From: Paraburkholderia phenazinium
GTDB lineage: Bacteria; Pseudomonadota; Gammaproteobacteria; Burkholderiales; Burkholderiaceae
DNA length: 64,000 bases
Assembly: GCF_900141745.1 (NCBI RefSeq)
Contig: NZ_FSRM01000002.1
Span: forward strand, 3,534,001 to 3,598,000
Direction: 5' to 3'
The notes beneath the pieces are model-generated. The model did no database searches. It had not been told where the DNA came from and saw nothing but the letters and a program-made list of their open reading frames with translations. Below are positions 50,600-58,545 of this stretch, piece by piece (positions within the stretch are counted from its first letter, which is position 1; each line of letters opens with the position of its first letter). The position numbers and the translations under genes are program-made.

Positions 50600-51610
50600 T
50601 CAGGCTACGGGGTGACGATTGAAGGAGGAATAACGGCCGCTCACGTGATGTTCGAGCTGGCGTTCAATATCCGCGAGAAGACTCGACGCGCCGACACGGA
50701 ACAGTTCCGGCTCGAGCCACGCACGCCCCAGTTCCTCTTTCATCAGGATCTGATACGTGAGCACGGATTTCGCACTGGACACACCGCCCGCCGGCTTGAA
50801 ACCGATCAGGATGCCGGTACGCTCGTAGTAATCACGGATCATGCGCACCATCACCAGCGACACGTCGAGCGTCGCATTCACGCCTTCCTTGCCGGTTGAA
50901 GTCTTGATGAAATCGGCGCCCGCCATCATGCAGATCATCGAAGCGCGCGCCACATTCGAGAGCGTGCGGATATCGCCGGTGGCGAGAATCGCTTTCAGGT
51001 GCGCCGGACCGCAGGCCGCACGGAAATCGCGCACCTCGTTGTAAAGCGCTTGCCAGTTGCCCGTGAGCACATGCTCGCGCGTGACGACGATGTCGATCTC
51101 TTGCGCGCCATCGGCCACCGAGGCTTCGATCTCTTTCAGTTTGAGCGGATGCGGAATGAGGCCTGCCGGAAAGCCGGTGGACACTGCCGCAACGGGGATG
51201 CCGCTGCCCTGCAATGCATCGACCGCAGCAGCCACGAAGCGGTGATAGACGCACACCGCGCCGGTCGTGATGGTCTGCGGTGCGATGCCGAGCGCGCTGA
51301 GGATATCCGCACGCACCGGCTGCCGCGCTTTTGCGCACAGACGCCGTACGCGGCCTTCGGTGTCATCGCCACTCAGCGTGGTCAGGTCGATGCAGGTGAC
51401 CGCCTTCAATAGCCAGGCGGCCTGCGCATCTTTCTTGACGGTGCGCCGCGTGCCGAGCGTAGCGGTGCGCCGCTCGACTGCAGACTGATTCACGCGCAGG
51501 CCGTCGAGCCAGGCGGCGTCGAACGGCACGCCGGGATTACGTTCGGGATGTACGGCCACGCCGCGCCGAAGCGCGATGACCGAGGAAGACGAAGATGGAG
51601 CTTCAGGCAT
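50600..51610 (-). CDS. deoC: 2-deoxyribose-5-phosphate aldolase (eukaryote-type long DERA)
   Basis: 336 residues. Class I aldolase of the DeoC family: Schiff-base Lys in ADFIKTSTGKEGVNATLDV, partner Lys in IGFKPAGGVSSAKS, and VCVYHRFVAAAVDAL near the phosphate site. The C-terminal KEELGRAWLEPELFRVGASS followed by DIERQLEHHVSGRY matches the long DERA of animals better than the 250-residue E. coli form. It splits deoxyribose-5-phosphate to glyceraldehyde-3-phosphate and acetaldehyde. First gene of the eight-gene operon; a perfect palindrome lies 75 bases before it. ATG 51610 is chosen by homology; the upstream extension is not conserved. Confidence 0.9.
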   Translation of the reverse strand: MPEAPSSSSSVIALRRGVAVHPERNPGVPFDAAWLDGLRVNQSAVERRTATLGTRRTVKKDAQAAWLLKAVTCIDLTTLSGDDTEGRVRRLCAKARQPVRADILSALGIAPQTITTGAVCVYHRFVAAAVDALQGSGIPVAAVSTGFPAGLIPHPLKLKEIEASVADGAQEIDIVVTREHVLTGNWQALYNEVRDFRAACGPAHLKAILATGDIRTLSNVARASMICMMAGADFIKTSTGKEGVNATLDVSLVMVRMIRDYYERTGILIGFKPAGGVSSAKSVLTYQILMKEELGRAWLEPELFRVGASSLLADIERQLEHHVSGRYSSFNRHPVA

Positions 51611-51685
51611 GGGTCGTCCGTGATTTTGTGCAGTGCACAGCAACCAGTGATGGTTTATTCGCAACCATCGTACATCGAATGATAG

Positions 51686-51710
51686 GATCGTAACAAGCTT
51701 CGTTACGATC
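51686..51710. promoter_or_regulatory. Perfect palindrome GATCGTAAC-N7-GTTACGATC in the deoC promoter
   Basis: Two exact 9-base arms (51686-51694 and 51702-51710) are separated by 7 bases, so each lies on one face of the helix about 16 bases apart. It is 76-100 bases before the deoC start codon. Strong candidate operator for the operon; no regulator gene adjoins the operon. Confidence 0.65.
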
Positions 51711-51896
51711 ATTTCCTCATATCGTGTTTGTGGAACTGGCGCGCATCGGCAACCGCCGGGTGGTCACGGGTTTGGCCATCGGTATTTCCACTAGGCGCTG
51801 TACTGCGAGTGCAGATATCGTTGAGCCCGCAGCGGTGCCTAGTTGGATGACCCTTGTTCGAAAACGACCCTGCTCAAAACGTGGAGTTGCAGCACG

Positions 51897-52158
51897 ATGA
51901 TTGACGAAGCTCGCGTCGTGAGCGCCCTGGCGGCGCGCGCGATCGTGCCGGATGACAGCCAGCGTCGCGGTCTCGCGGCAATAGCTCGACGGCGTCGAGC
52001 TGCTGTGCTTCGATGAATTCCACGTGCACGATATCGCCGATGCATTTCTGATCGGCCGCTTTCTCGAGATCGCACTTGAACTGGGCACGCGCATCGTGCT
52101 GACGTCGAACTACGCGCCGCAGGGTCTGCTGCCGAATCCGGAATTTCATGAGCGCTTC
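51897..52158 (+). pseudogene. zapE: Decayed zapE/AFG1-family ATPase relic
   Basis: Two pieces of an AFG1/ZapE P-loop ATPase remain. An N-terminal piece begins at ATG 51897 (MIDEARVVSALAARAIVPDD, then SQRRGLAAIAR). From 51985 in another frame comes LDGVELLCFDEFHVHDIADA, followed by FLIGRFLEIALELGTRIVLT and SNYAPQGLLPNPEFHERF, the Walker B to sensor region. Everything between (Walker A included) is deleted and the frame is broken, and homology stops at 52158. A full-length copy is expected elsewhere in the genome, as zapE is widely conserved. Confidence 0.75.
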
Positions 52159-52295
52159 GATCTGTCGCGCACGCTGAGCCGGTTAGCCGAAATGCAATCG
52201 CGAACCTATCCGAATCTTTTCGATAGCCCTGCGGCAGCGTCCGAGATGACGACATCCCTCACCTGAGCGATGCCGCCTGTTTTACTGTTGCGCGC

Positions 52296-52631
52296 TCAGG
52301 CCGCGGCGGCAACCACCTCGATGCGCAACGCCTCTCCTCCCGCCGCAATGACAAGCAGACGGTCGACGTTGGGATGTGCACCCGGACGATTACGGGCGTC
52401 CGCCGTATGCTCCGCGAATACTGCCAGGCCGTGCTCGGCTGCCTTGGCATCCAGCGCGCCGAATACCTGCTGCAGATAATGGTAAACGGCGACCGAACCG
52501 TGCTTGCCAGGCTTGTTCTCAATGCTTGCCACCACAGCACGCTCGCCGTCCAGCAGATCGATACGCTCGATGCCGTCGATCGAAGGCAGTTGAGCCAGAT
52601 TGTCCTTGAATACGTTACTCGGTTGAATCAC
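52296..52631 (-). CDS. DUF2322 family protein
   Basis: 111 residues. The start MIQPSNVFKDNLAQLPSIDG, followed by IERIDLL, and the later IENKPGKHGSVAVYHYL and GLAVFAEHTADARNRPGAHPN match the small DUF2322 family of betaproteobacteria. It has no signal peptide or membrane segment. Function unknown; the fold is predicted to be cytoplasmic alpha/beta. It is divergent from the beta-lactamase-like gene and not evidently part of an operon. Confidence 0.78.
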   Translation of the reverse strand: MIQPSNVFKDNLAQLPSIDGIERIDLLDGERAVVASIENKPGKHGSVAVYHYLQQVFGALDAKAAEHGLAVFAEHTADARNRPGAHPNVDRLLVIAAGGEALRIEVVAAAA

Positions 52632-52768
52632 TTAAGGGGCTCCATCGGTTAGATAGTGAACGTTGCGTCGGTATCTTATCCGATAGGATTCTGCACAACG
52701 CGCAAGCTCGCCCGGCGACTGGTTCGCAGAATGCGCACCAGAAAACTTCTACCTATCAGGACGATTCT

Positions 52769-53641
52769 TTGCCCATCTCTATCACGCGTCGGCGCCTGGC
52801 TCTCGGGCTACCGTTCCTGCTCGGCAGCGGGCTCACCACTCAGCTTTACGCAGCCACCAACCCCATCAGCAACATCGAACGCCGCCGCGGCGGACGCCTT
52901 GGTGTGTTCGCCATCGATACCGGCTCCGGCCGAACGCTCGCTTACCGGGCCGACGAACGTTTCCTGATGTGCAGCACCTTCAAGGGACTTCTCGCCGCGC
53001 AGGTGCTCGCACGCGTAGACGCCGGCAAGGAGAATCTGGACCGCCTCGTGCATTACACGGAGAAGGACCTGATCTTCACGTCCCCCGTGACGAAGGCCAA
53101 TGTCGCGCAAGGCGCCATGTCGGTCCGCGCGATGTGTCAGGCCATCGTCGAAGTCAGCGACAACACAGCGGCGACCCTGTTGATGAGAGACGCTGGCGGC
53201 CCGCCCGCGCTGACCCAATTCGTTAGAGGCCTCGGCGACACCGTCACGCGTTCGGATCGCTATGAACCCGACTCCAACCAATACAGCGGCGCGCGCGATA
53301 CCACGACGCCGAAAGCGATCACGAAATCAGTCGGCAAGATACTCCTGGGCAATGTGTTGAGCGCGCAGTCGCGTCAACAACTTGAAAGCTGGATGATCGA
53401 TTGCGAGCCAGGCCTCGACAGGATCCGCGCAGCATTGCCGACGGACTGGGTTGCCGCAGACCGGCCGGGAACCAGCGTCGAAGAAGAAACGAACGATTAC
53501 GCGATCGTGCGGCCACCGGGACGTGCGCCTCTACTTGTCGCGGCCTATTACGATGCACCGTATGTCGACATGGACGGCCGTGAAGCCGTCATGCGCGAGG
53601 TCGGTGCCGCGTTTGTCGACTGGGCCAAGCGCAGCGCGTAA
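52769..53641 (+). CDS. Class A beta-lactamase-like protein with altered KTG box
   Basis: 290 residues. A Tat-type signal (TRRRLALGLPFLLG) precedes the mature domain. Active-site boxes: STFK (Ser69, Lys72 by protein count, Ambler 70/73), SDN at 130-132, and RYEPDSN with Glu166 and Asn170. The third box, normally KTG at Ambler 234-236, reads RPG (DRPGTSV, residues 231-237). Leu169 of the omega loop is Ser. Cys at Ambler 69 recalls Burkholderia PenA-type and carbapenemase enzymes. TTG 52769 is the start, with AGGA eight bases before. Activity against beta-lactams is uncertain because of the box change. Confidence 0.83.
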   Translation: MPISITRRRLALGLPFLLGSGLTTQLYAATNPISNIERRRGGRLGVFAIDTGSGRTLAYRADERFLMCSTFKGLLAAQVLARVDAGKENLDRLVHYTEKDLIFTSPVTKANVAQGAMSVRAMCQAIVEVSDNTAATLLMRDAGGPPALTQFVRGLGDTVTRSDRYEPDSNQYSGARDTTTPKAITKSVGKILLGNVLSAQSRQQLESWMIDCEPGLDRIRAALPTDWVAADRPGTSVEEETNDYAIVRPPGRAPLLVAAYYDAPYVDMDGREAVMREVGAAFVDWAKRSA

Positions 53642-53744
53642 TGAGAGCCGGCCTGCGCAATCGGCATTGCTATCACAGCAATACGTTCGGCAGCGCAGGC
53701 CGTCTCAGCTATTTGACGTCGAAATTTTTAAAGAACGATCCGCT

Positions 53745-54677
53745 TCAGCCCGCGCTATCCACTTCTGCGCGCGTTGGTATCGACGGTTGCGCGCCAGCGC
53801 GCGTGACCGAAATCGAGGCCGCCCGTTGCGCCAGACTGATCGCGCCTTCAAGCGGCTGCCGCGCGGCAATTTGCGCGGCAAATACACCAATAAACGTATC
53901 CCCAGCAGCAGTCGTATCGACTGCCTGAACCTGCGGCGCAGGGAAGTGCGTCCCTTCGCCACCTTCGAGCAAAAGATAGGCGCCTTGCGAGCCAAGCGTC
54001 ACGATCACATTGCGCGCGCCGCCACGTTGCAACTCTGTCGCCGCCCTTCTCGCGCCACTCTCCGATTCGACCGGCAGGCCGGCGAGGATTGCGGCTTCGA
54101 CCTCGTTCGGCACGAGGTAATCGACCAGCGGCAACCATTCAGCGGGCAACGGCCCGGTTGCCGGCGCCGGATTCAGCACCGTGATCTTGCCAAGGCGCCG
54201 CGCAAGACCGAGCGTCGCGAAGACCGAATCCCATGGCGTTTCCAGCTGGCAAACCACGACGTCGCAAGCCTTGATTGCGGCCTCGTGACGCGCGACGCTA
54301 TCCGGCGTGAGCTGGCCATTGCTGCCCGCAACCACGACGATAGTGTTCTGCCCGTCGTCCGAGACCGTCACCATCGCGACACCGGTAGGCTGCGCCGGGT
54401 CGACATCAATACCCGCGCAATCGATGCCTTCCGTTTCCAGATCCTTGACGCGCTGCGCGCCGTTGGCATCCTTGCCGACACATCCGACCATCGCCACTCG
54501 CGCACCGATGCGCGCTGCCGCCACCGCCTGATTGCCGCCCTTGCCGCCGGCAACCTGAGAAAACTCATGTCCGCTAATGGTCTCGCCCGGCCGCGGCAAA
54601 TGCGGCGAACGCGCCACGAGGTCGGTATTGATACTGCCCACCACGAGAACCCGGCCCTGCTTCACTTCTTTCGACAC
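53745..54677 (-). CDS. rbsK: Ribokinase
   Basis: 310 residues. RbsK pattern: VLVVGSINTDLVARSPHLPRPGETI, GGKGGNQAVAAARIGA, VCQLETP, NPAPATG, PNEVEAAILAG, and the catalytic VDTTAAGDTFIGVFAA (anion hole plus Asp). It phosphorylates D-ribose to ribose-5-phosphate. GTG 54677 has AGGAGAG six bases upstream; earlier in-frame ATGs are not used. It ends the rbsB-A-C-K operon 37 bases after the permease stop. No RbsD mutarotase accompanies it. Confidence 0.9.
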   Translation of the reverse strand: MSKEVKQGRVLVVGSINTDLVARSPHLPRPGETISGHEFSQVAGGKGGNQAVAAARIGARVAMVGCVGKDANGAQRVKDLETEGIDCAGIDVDPAQPTGVAMVTVSDDGQNTIVVVAGSNGQLTPDSVARHEAAIKACDVVVCQLETPWDSVFATLGLARRLGKITVLNPAPATGPLPAEWLPLVDYLVPNEVEAAILAGLPVESESGARRAATELQRGGARNVIVTLGSQGAYLLLEGGEGTHFPAPQVQAVDTTAAGDTFIGVFAAQIAARQPLEGAISLAQRAASISVTRAGAQPSIPTRAEVDSAG

Positions 54678-54714
54678 TTTCTCTCTCCTGCCGATCATTC
54701 GCCGAATGACGGGA

Positions 54715-55716
54715 TCATGCGGCGCGACGCCGGCTTCTATAGGTATCCAGCACGACCGCCACGACAATGACGGCCCCTGTAATAATGCGTTTGGTGGGTT
54801 CGGTAGCGCCAATCTGCGCGAGACCTGCGGCCAGCACCGAGATGATCAACACTCCGAAGAAGGTGCTGGTCACCGAGCCACGCCCACCCATCAAACTCGT
54901 CCCGCCAATCACCACGGCTGCAATCACCTGCAATTCGATGCCCGAGCCGGCATTCGGATCCGCCGCTTCGAGACGTGAGATCTGGAACAGCGCGGCGAGG
55001 CCGGAGAGCAGACCCATCATCGCGAATACCGCGATCTTGTAGGGCCGCGGATTGACGCCTGCGAGACGCACCGCTTCCTCGTTGGTGCCGATACCGACCA
55101 GATAGCGGCCAAACACCGTGCGCGTCAACACGAACTGCGCAACGACCATCACGACGATAGCGATCAGAAACGCGGGCGAAATGCCAAACGCGATCGGGTT
55201 GGAGAGGAAGTCGAACGCATCGCCGATGTACGCCGTGCGCGAGTTGGTCAATTGATACGCAATGCCGCGCGCCCCCTCGAGCACGCCGAGCGACACGATA
55301 AACGACGGAATCCGCCACGCCACGGTAATCGTGCCGGTCACGCAGCCCGTCAAGGTTGCGCCCGCCATGCCGAGCAAGGCGGACGGCAGCGCCGGCCAAT
55401 GCCATTGCAGTGCCGCGATGCTCGTCAACGCCGCGCCGAGCGCCAGCACGGAGCCGACCGACAGGTCGATGCCCGCGATGATCAGCACAAAGGTCATGCC
55501 GATCGACATCACCACCAGGTCGGGGATCTGGTTAGCGATCGTGCTGAACGTGTCGTAGGTGAGGAAGTGCGAACTCAGCAGCGAAAACAGTACGATCATG
55601 CCGAGCAGCGCGCCAAGCAGTCCCAGGTAGTTCGAGAAACCAAGACGCGTGCCGACCGGCTTTGCGTTCTTGGGCGGTTCGTTCTGCAGCGTAGGCAGGC
55701 TGGTTGGTGCGGTCAT
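54715..55716 (-). CDS. rbsC: Ribose ABC transporter permease
   Basis: 333 residues, BPD_transp_2 family with about ten spans. LLGMIVLFSLLSSHFLTYDTF, SIGMTFVLIIAGIDLSVGSVLALGAAL and the EAA-like VIGGTSLMGGRGSVTSTFFGVLII are RbsC signatures. It forms the homodimeric ribose channel. ATG 55716 has GGAG eight bases upstream; the much longer frame to 56055 is antisense to the ATPase gene. Two bases separate its start from the ATPase stop, so the two are co-translated. Confidence 0.9.
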   Translation of the reverse strand: MTAPTSLPTLQNEPPKNAKPVGTRLGFSNYLGLLGALLGMIVLFSLLSSHFLTYDTFSTIANQIPDLVVMSIGMTFVLIIAGIDLSVGSVLALGAALTSIAALQWHWPALPSALLGMAGATLTGCVTGTITVAWRIPSFIVSLGVLEGARGIAYQLTNSRTAYIGDAFDFLSNPIAFGISPAFLIAIVVMVVAQFVLTRTVFGRYLVGIGTNEEAVRLAGVNPRPYKIAVFAMMGLLSGLAALFQISRLEAADPNAGSGIELQVIAAVVIGGTSLMGGRGSVTSTFFGVLIISVLAAGLAQIGATEPTKRIITGAVIVVAVVLDTYRSRRRAA

Positions 55717-55718
55717 GC

Positions 55719-57341
55719 TTAGTACTCCACTAATTTGTCGCCGGGCTTTCCGCCGGGCACGTGTGCATCGGGCGCGATCGGCTCGTGCAGGATTTCGTCG
55801 CGCTGCGTGTAGCCCGCGAACGCCGCTGCGAGCAGCCCGTCCTGGGTCCAGGCGCCGCGCTCGAACAGTCCCGTCATCCGTCCTGCCGACATCACGCCGA
55901 TGCGGTCGCAAATCGACATCAGTTCGCGCAGATCGCTCGACACCACCACCAAAGCGCGGCCTTCCCGCGCGAGGGTGCCCATCAAGGCGTAGATATCGAA
56001 CTTCGCGCCGACGTCGATGCCGCGCGTGGGTTCGTCGAACAACAGCACCATGCAATCGCGCGCGAGCCAGCGGCCGATCACCACCTTCTGCTGATTACCA
56101 CCCGAAAGCTCGGATACGACCTGAGCCGGTCCTGAGCAACGCACGCGCATGGCGTCGATCTGCTGGCCCGCCATGGCCGCCTCGCGACGCGCGTCCACCA
56201 CGCCGTTCTTCGACACGGCGCCCAGATGGCCGAGCGAAATATTGGCGGCGATCGGCTGCGTGAGCAGGAGGCCTTCGCCTTTGCGATCTTCCGTAATCAG
56301 GGCGACGCCATGCTTCACCGCGTCCACTGGCGAGGTGATCTGCACTTTCTCGAGCGCACCGCCGCCATATGCAATCGACACTTCGCCGGCATCGGCGCGA
56401 TCCGCGCCGTAGATAAGCCGCATCAGTTCGGTGCGGCCCGCGCCGATCAAACCGCTAATGCCGAAAATCTCACCGGCCTTCACTTCGAAGGAAACGTCGT
56501 GCACCACGGGCTCGCGGGTCATCCCGCTGACCTTCAGCGCGACCTCGCCAATGCGCCGCTCGCCAAGATCGATCGACTCGCCGATGTCGCGCCCGACCAT
56601 CAGCGTCACGAGACGGTCGGCAGAGAGGTTCGCCATTTCGTCGACATGCACGAGCCGGCCGTCACGCAGCACGGCGGCGCGCTTCGCGATACGTTTCAAT
56701 TCTTCCAGCCGGTGCGAGATATACACCAGCGCGACGCCACGGGACTTGAGCCGCTCGATCTGCTCGAACAGCAGATCGACCTCGCGCGCCGTCAGCATCG
56801 CGGTGGGTTCGTCGAGGATCAACACGCGGCAATCGCCGATCAGATTGCGGGCGATCTCGACCATCTGCTGATGCCCGATGCCCAGGGTACCCACCAGCGT
56901 ATCGGGATGGATCGCGTCGAGCCCGACTTGCGCCATGGCGTGCCGCGCATCCTCGCGCAGTTTGGTGCGGTCGATCCAGCCGAACACGCCGCGCTGCGGC
57001 AAGCGGTTCAGGAACAGATTTTCGGCAACAGAAAGCGTCGGCAGCAGGTTCAGTTCCTGCATGACCATGCGCACGCCAAGCGCTTCAGCGTCCTTGCGGC
57101 TCGCGGGCGTGTAAGCCGTGCCGCCTAGCGTCATCGAGCCGGTCGTCGGCGTTACCAGACCACCGACGATCTTCGACAAGGTGCTCTTGCCCGCACCGTT
57201 CTCGCCGGTCAGCGCCAGCACCTCGCCTGCGCGCAGGTCCAGTGAGATATCAGCGAGTACGGGCTCGGCGTAGGTCTTGCCGATGCCGTGAACCTGCAGC
57301 ACGGTTTTGGCATCGACAAGGGAAAGGTTTGGAGTAGACAT
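55719..57341 (-). CDS. rbsA: Ribose ABC transporter ATP-binding protein
   Basis: 540 residues with tandem NBDs. First domain: Walker A GENGAGKST, IGHQQMVEIARNL, Walker B VLILDEPTAMLT. Second: GLIGAGRTE in place of Walker A, signature LSGGNQQKVVIGRWLA, Walker B VLLFDEPTRGIDVG. The C-terminal tail of about 25 residues is longer than in E. coli RbsA. Start at ATG 57341. Follows the binding protein after an mRNA hairpin, precedes rbsC. Confidence 0.9.
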   Translation of the reverse strand: MSTPNLSLVDAKTVLQVHGIGKTYAEPVLADISLDLRAGEVLALTGENGAGKSTLSKIVGGLVTPTTGSMTLGGTAYTPASRKDAEALGVRMVMQELNLLPTLSVAENLFLNRLPQRGVFGWIDRTKLREDARHAMAQVGLDAIHPDTLVGTLGIGHQQMVEIARNLIGDCRVLILDEPTAMLTAREVDLLFEQIERLKSRGVALVYISHRLEELKRIAKRAAVLRDGRLVHVDEMANLSADRLVTLMVGRDIGESIDLGERRIGEVALKVSGMTREPVVHDVSFEVKAGEIFGISGLIGAGRTELMRLIYGADRADAGEVSIAYGGGALEKVQITSPVDAVKHGVALITEDRKGEGLLLTQPIAANISLGHLGAVSKNGVVDARREAAMAGQQIDAMRVRCSGPAQVVSELSGGNQQKVVIGRWLARDCMVLLFDEPTRGIDVGAKFDIYALMGTLAREGRALVVVSSDLRELMSICDRIGVMSAGRMTGLFERGAWTQDGLLAAAFAGYTQRDEILHEPIAPDAHVPGGKPGDKLVEY

Positions 57342-57370
57342 CAAATTGACCGAATCAGACCAGAAGCGGG

Positions 57371-57396
57371 CGCGTGGCGCCGGGCGGCGCCACGCG
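57371..57396 (-). promoter_or_regulatory. Intercistronic hairpin between rbsB and rbsA
   Basis: Perfect 11-bp GC-rich stem (57371-57381 with 57386-57396) and 4-base loop GGGC, just after the rbsB stop. Like the hairpin in the deoC operon it lies between binding protein and ATPase, where it can stabilise the rbsB part of the message and reduce read-through. Confidence 0.65.
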
Positions 57397-57407
57397 TTAT
57401 ACCGTTC

Positions 57408-58373
57408 TTACTTGGTGACCAGATCGACCGGCGTTTCGACCACGCCAGACAATTCCGACTGCTTCTTGTGTTCCGACAGTGCCTTCAAAGCGGTATCGAT
57501 ACCGAATACGGCCTGCTTGGCGGCGTATTGATCCGCCGTCGCGAGGACACGGCCATCGGCGAGCATCGGCTTGATCGCGCTGATGTTGTCGTAGCCGACC
57601 ACCTGGATCTTGCCAGCCTTGCCAGCCGCACGTACAGCCGAGACCGCACCGATCGCCATGTTGTCATTGCCGCACAGGAGCGCCTTGACATCAGGGTTTG
57701 CGTTGAGGATCTGGCTCGCGACCGCGTTGCCCTTGTCGATTTCCCACTCGCCCGATTGCAGCGATACCACCTTCATGCCGCCGGCCGCCATCGAATTCTT
57801 GAAGCCCAGCGTGCGTTGCTGCGCGTTGGTCGTCGTCGAGACGCCTTCGATAATCGCCACGTTGTCGCCCGACTTCAGATGCTTGGCGAGGTAGTCGCCT
57901 ACCTTTTGCGCGCCCTTGGCGTTATCCGGGCCGACGAACGGAATGTTCAGATCTTTCGACTTGAGCACGTCCTTGTCCAGCTGGTTGTCGATGTTGACCA
58001 CAATGATGCCCGCGTCGACAGCCTTCTTCAGCACCGGCACGAGCGCCTTCGAATCAGCCGGTGCAATCACCAGCGCGTCGACCTTCGACACGATCATCTG
58101 CTCGACGATACGGATCTGGTTGGCGGTGTCCGTCTCGTCCTTGATACCGTTGGTGATCAGGTCGAACTTGTCCGGATTCTGCTTCTGATAATCCTTGGCG
58201 CCGGTTTCCATGGTGAGGAAGAACTCGTTGGCCAACGACTTCATCACAAGCGCGACCTTCGGCTTGTGCGGGGTCTGCGCGAACGCGGTGGACATGGGCA
58301 GAACCGACGCGGCCAGGAAGGCTGCACCGACTACGATAGCGCGACGTCGCGCCGGTTGGAAATGGCGAATCAT
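57408..58373 (-). CDS. rbsB: Ribose-type periplasmic binding protein
   Basis: 321 residues. A signal peptide (RRRAIVVGAAFLAASVLPMSTAFAQ) precedes a type I periplasmic-binding fold: KVALVMKSLANEFFLTMETGAKDYQ, ALVIAPADSKALVPVLKKAVDAGI, NIDNQLDKD, GVSTTTNAQQRTLGF and AIGAVSAVRAAGKAG. It resembles RbsB-like proteins that bind D-ribose or a related pentose or polyol. ATG 58373 has AGGAG upstream (CAGGAGACACATCA). First gene of the operon, divergent from a LysR regulator across 172 bases. Confidence 0.87.
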   Translation of the reverse strand: MIRHFQPARRRAIVVGAAFLAASVLPMSTAFAQTPHKPKVALVMKSLANEFFLTMETGAKDYQKQNPDKFDLITNGIKDETDTANQIRIVEQMIVSKVDALVIAPADSKALVPVLKKAVDAGIIVVNIDNQLDKDVLKSKDLNIPFVGPDNAKGAQKVGDYLAKHLKSGDNVAIIEGVSTTTNAQQRTLGFKNSMAAGGMKVVSLQSGEWEIDKGNAVASQILNANPDVKALLCGNDNMAIGAVSAVRAAGKAGKIQVVGYDNISAIKPMLADGRVLATADQYAAKQAVFGIDTALKALSEHKKQSELSGVVETPVDLVTK

Positions 58374-58545
58374 TGATGTGTCTCCTGTTCGCTCGTTCGG
58401 TCTACGTACTGATAGCCGCCGAATCGTGTGATGGGTTAGGACGTCACGTTTGCCACCAGATGCTGGGACAAGCGTGAGCAGGTCCAATCCTATCCTCGCG
58501 ATCTCGGTTATGCTATGCCAAATTTCAAAATCGGGCGTTTCAAAA

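Noticed and set aside
51717..52094. Minus-strand 125-codon frame upstream of deoC as a possible regulator
   Set aside because: It has no helix-turn-helix or other domain, and most of it is antisense to the zapE relic.
54715..56055. A 446-codon rbsC with a long N-terminus
   Set aside because: The extra 113 codons are an out-of-frame reading of rbsA. ATG 55716 with GGAG and RbsC homology fixes the start.
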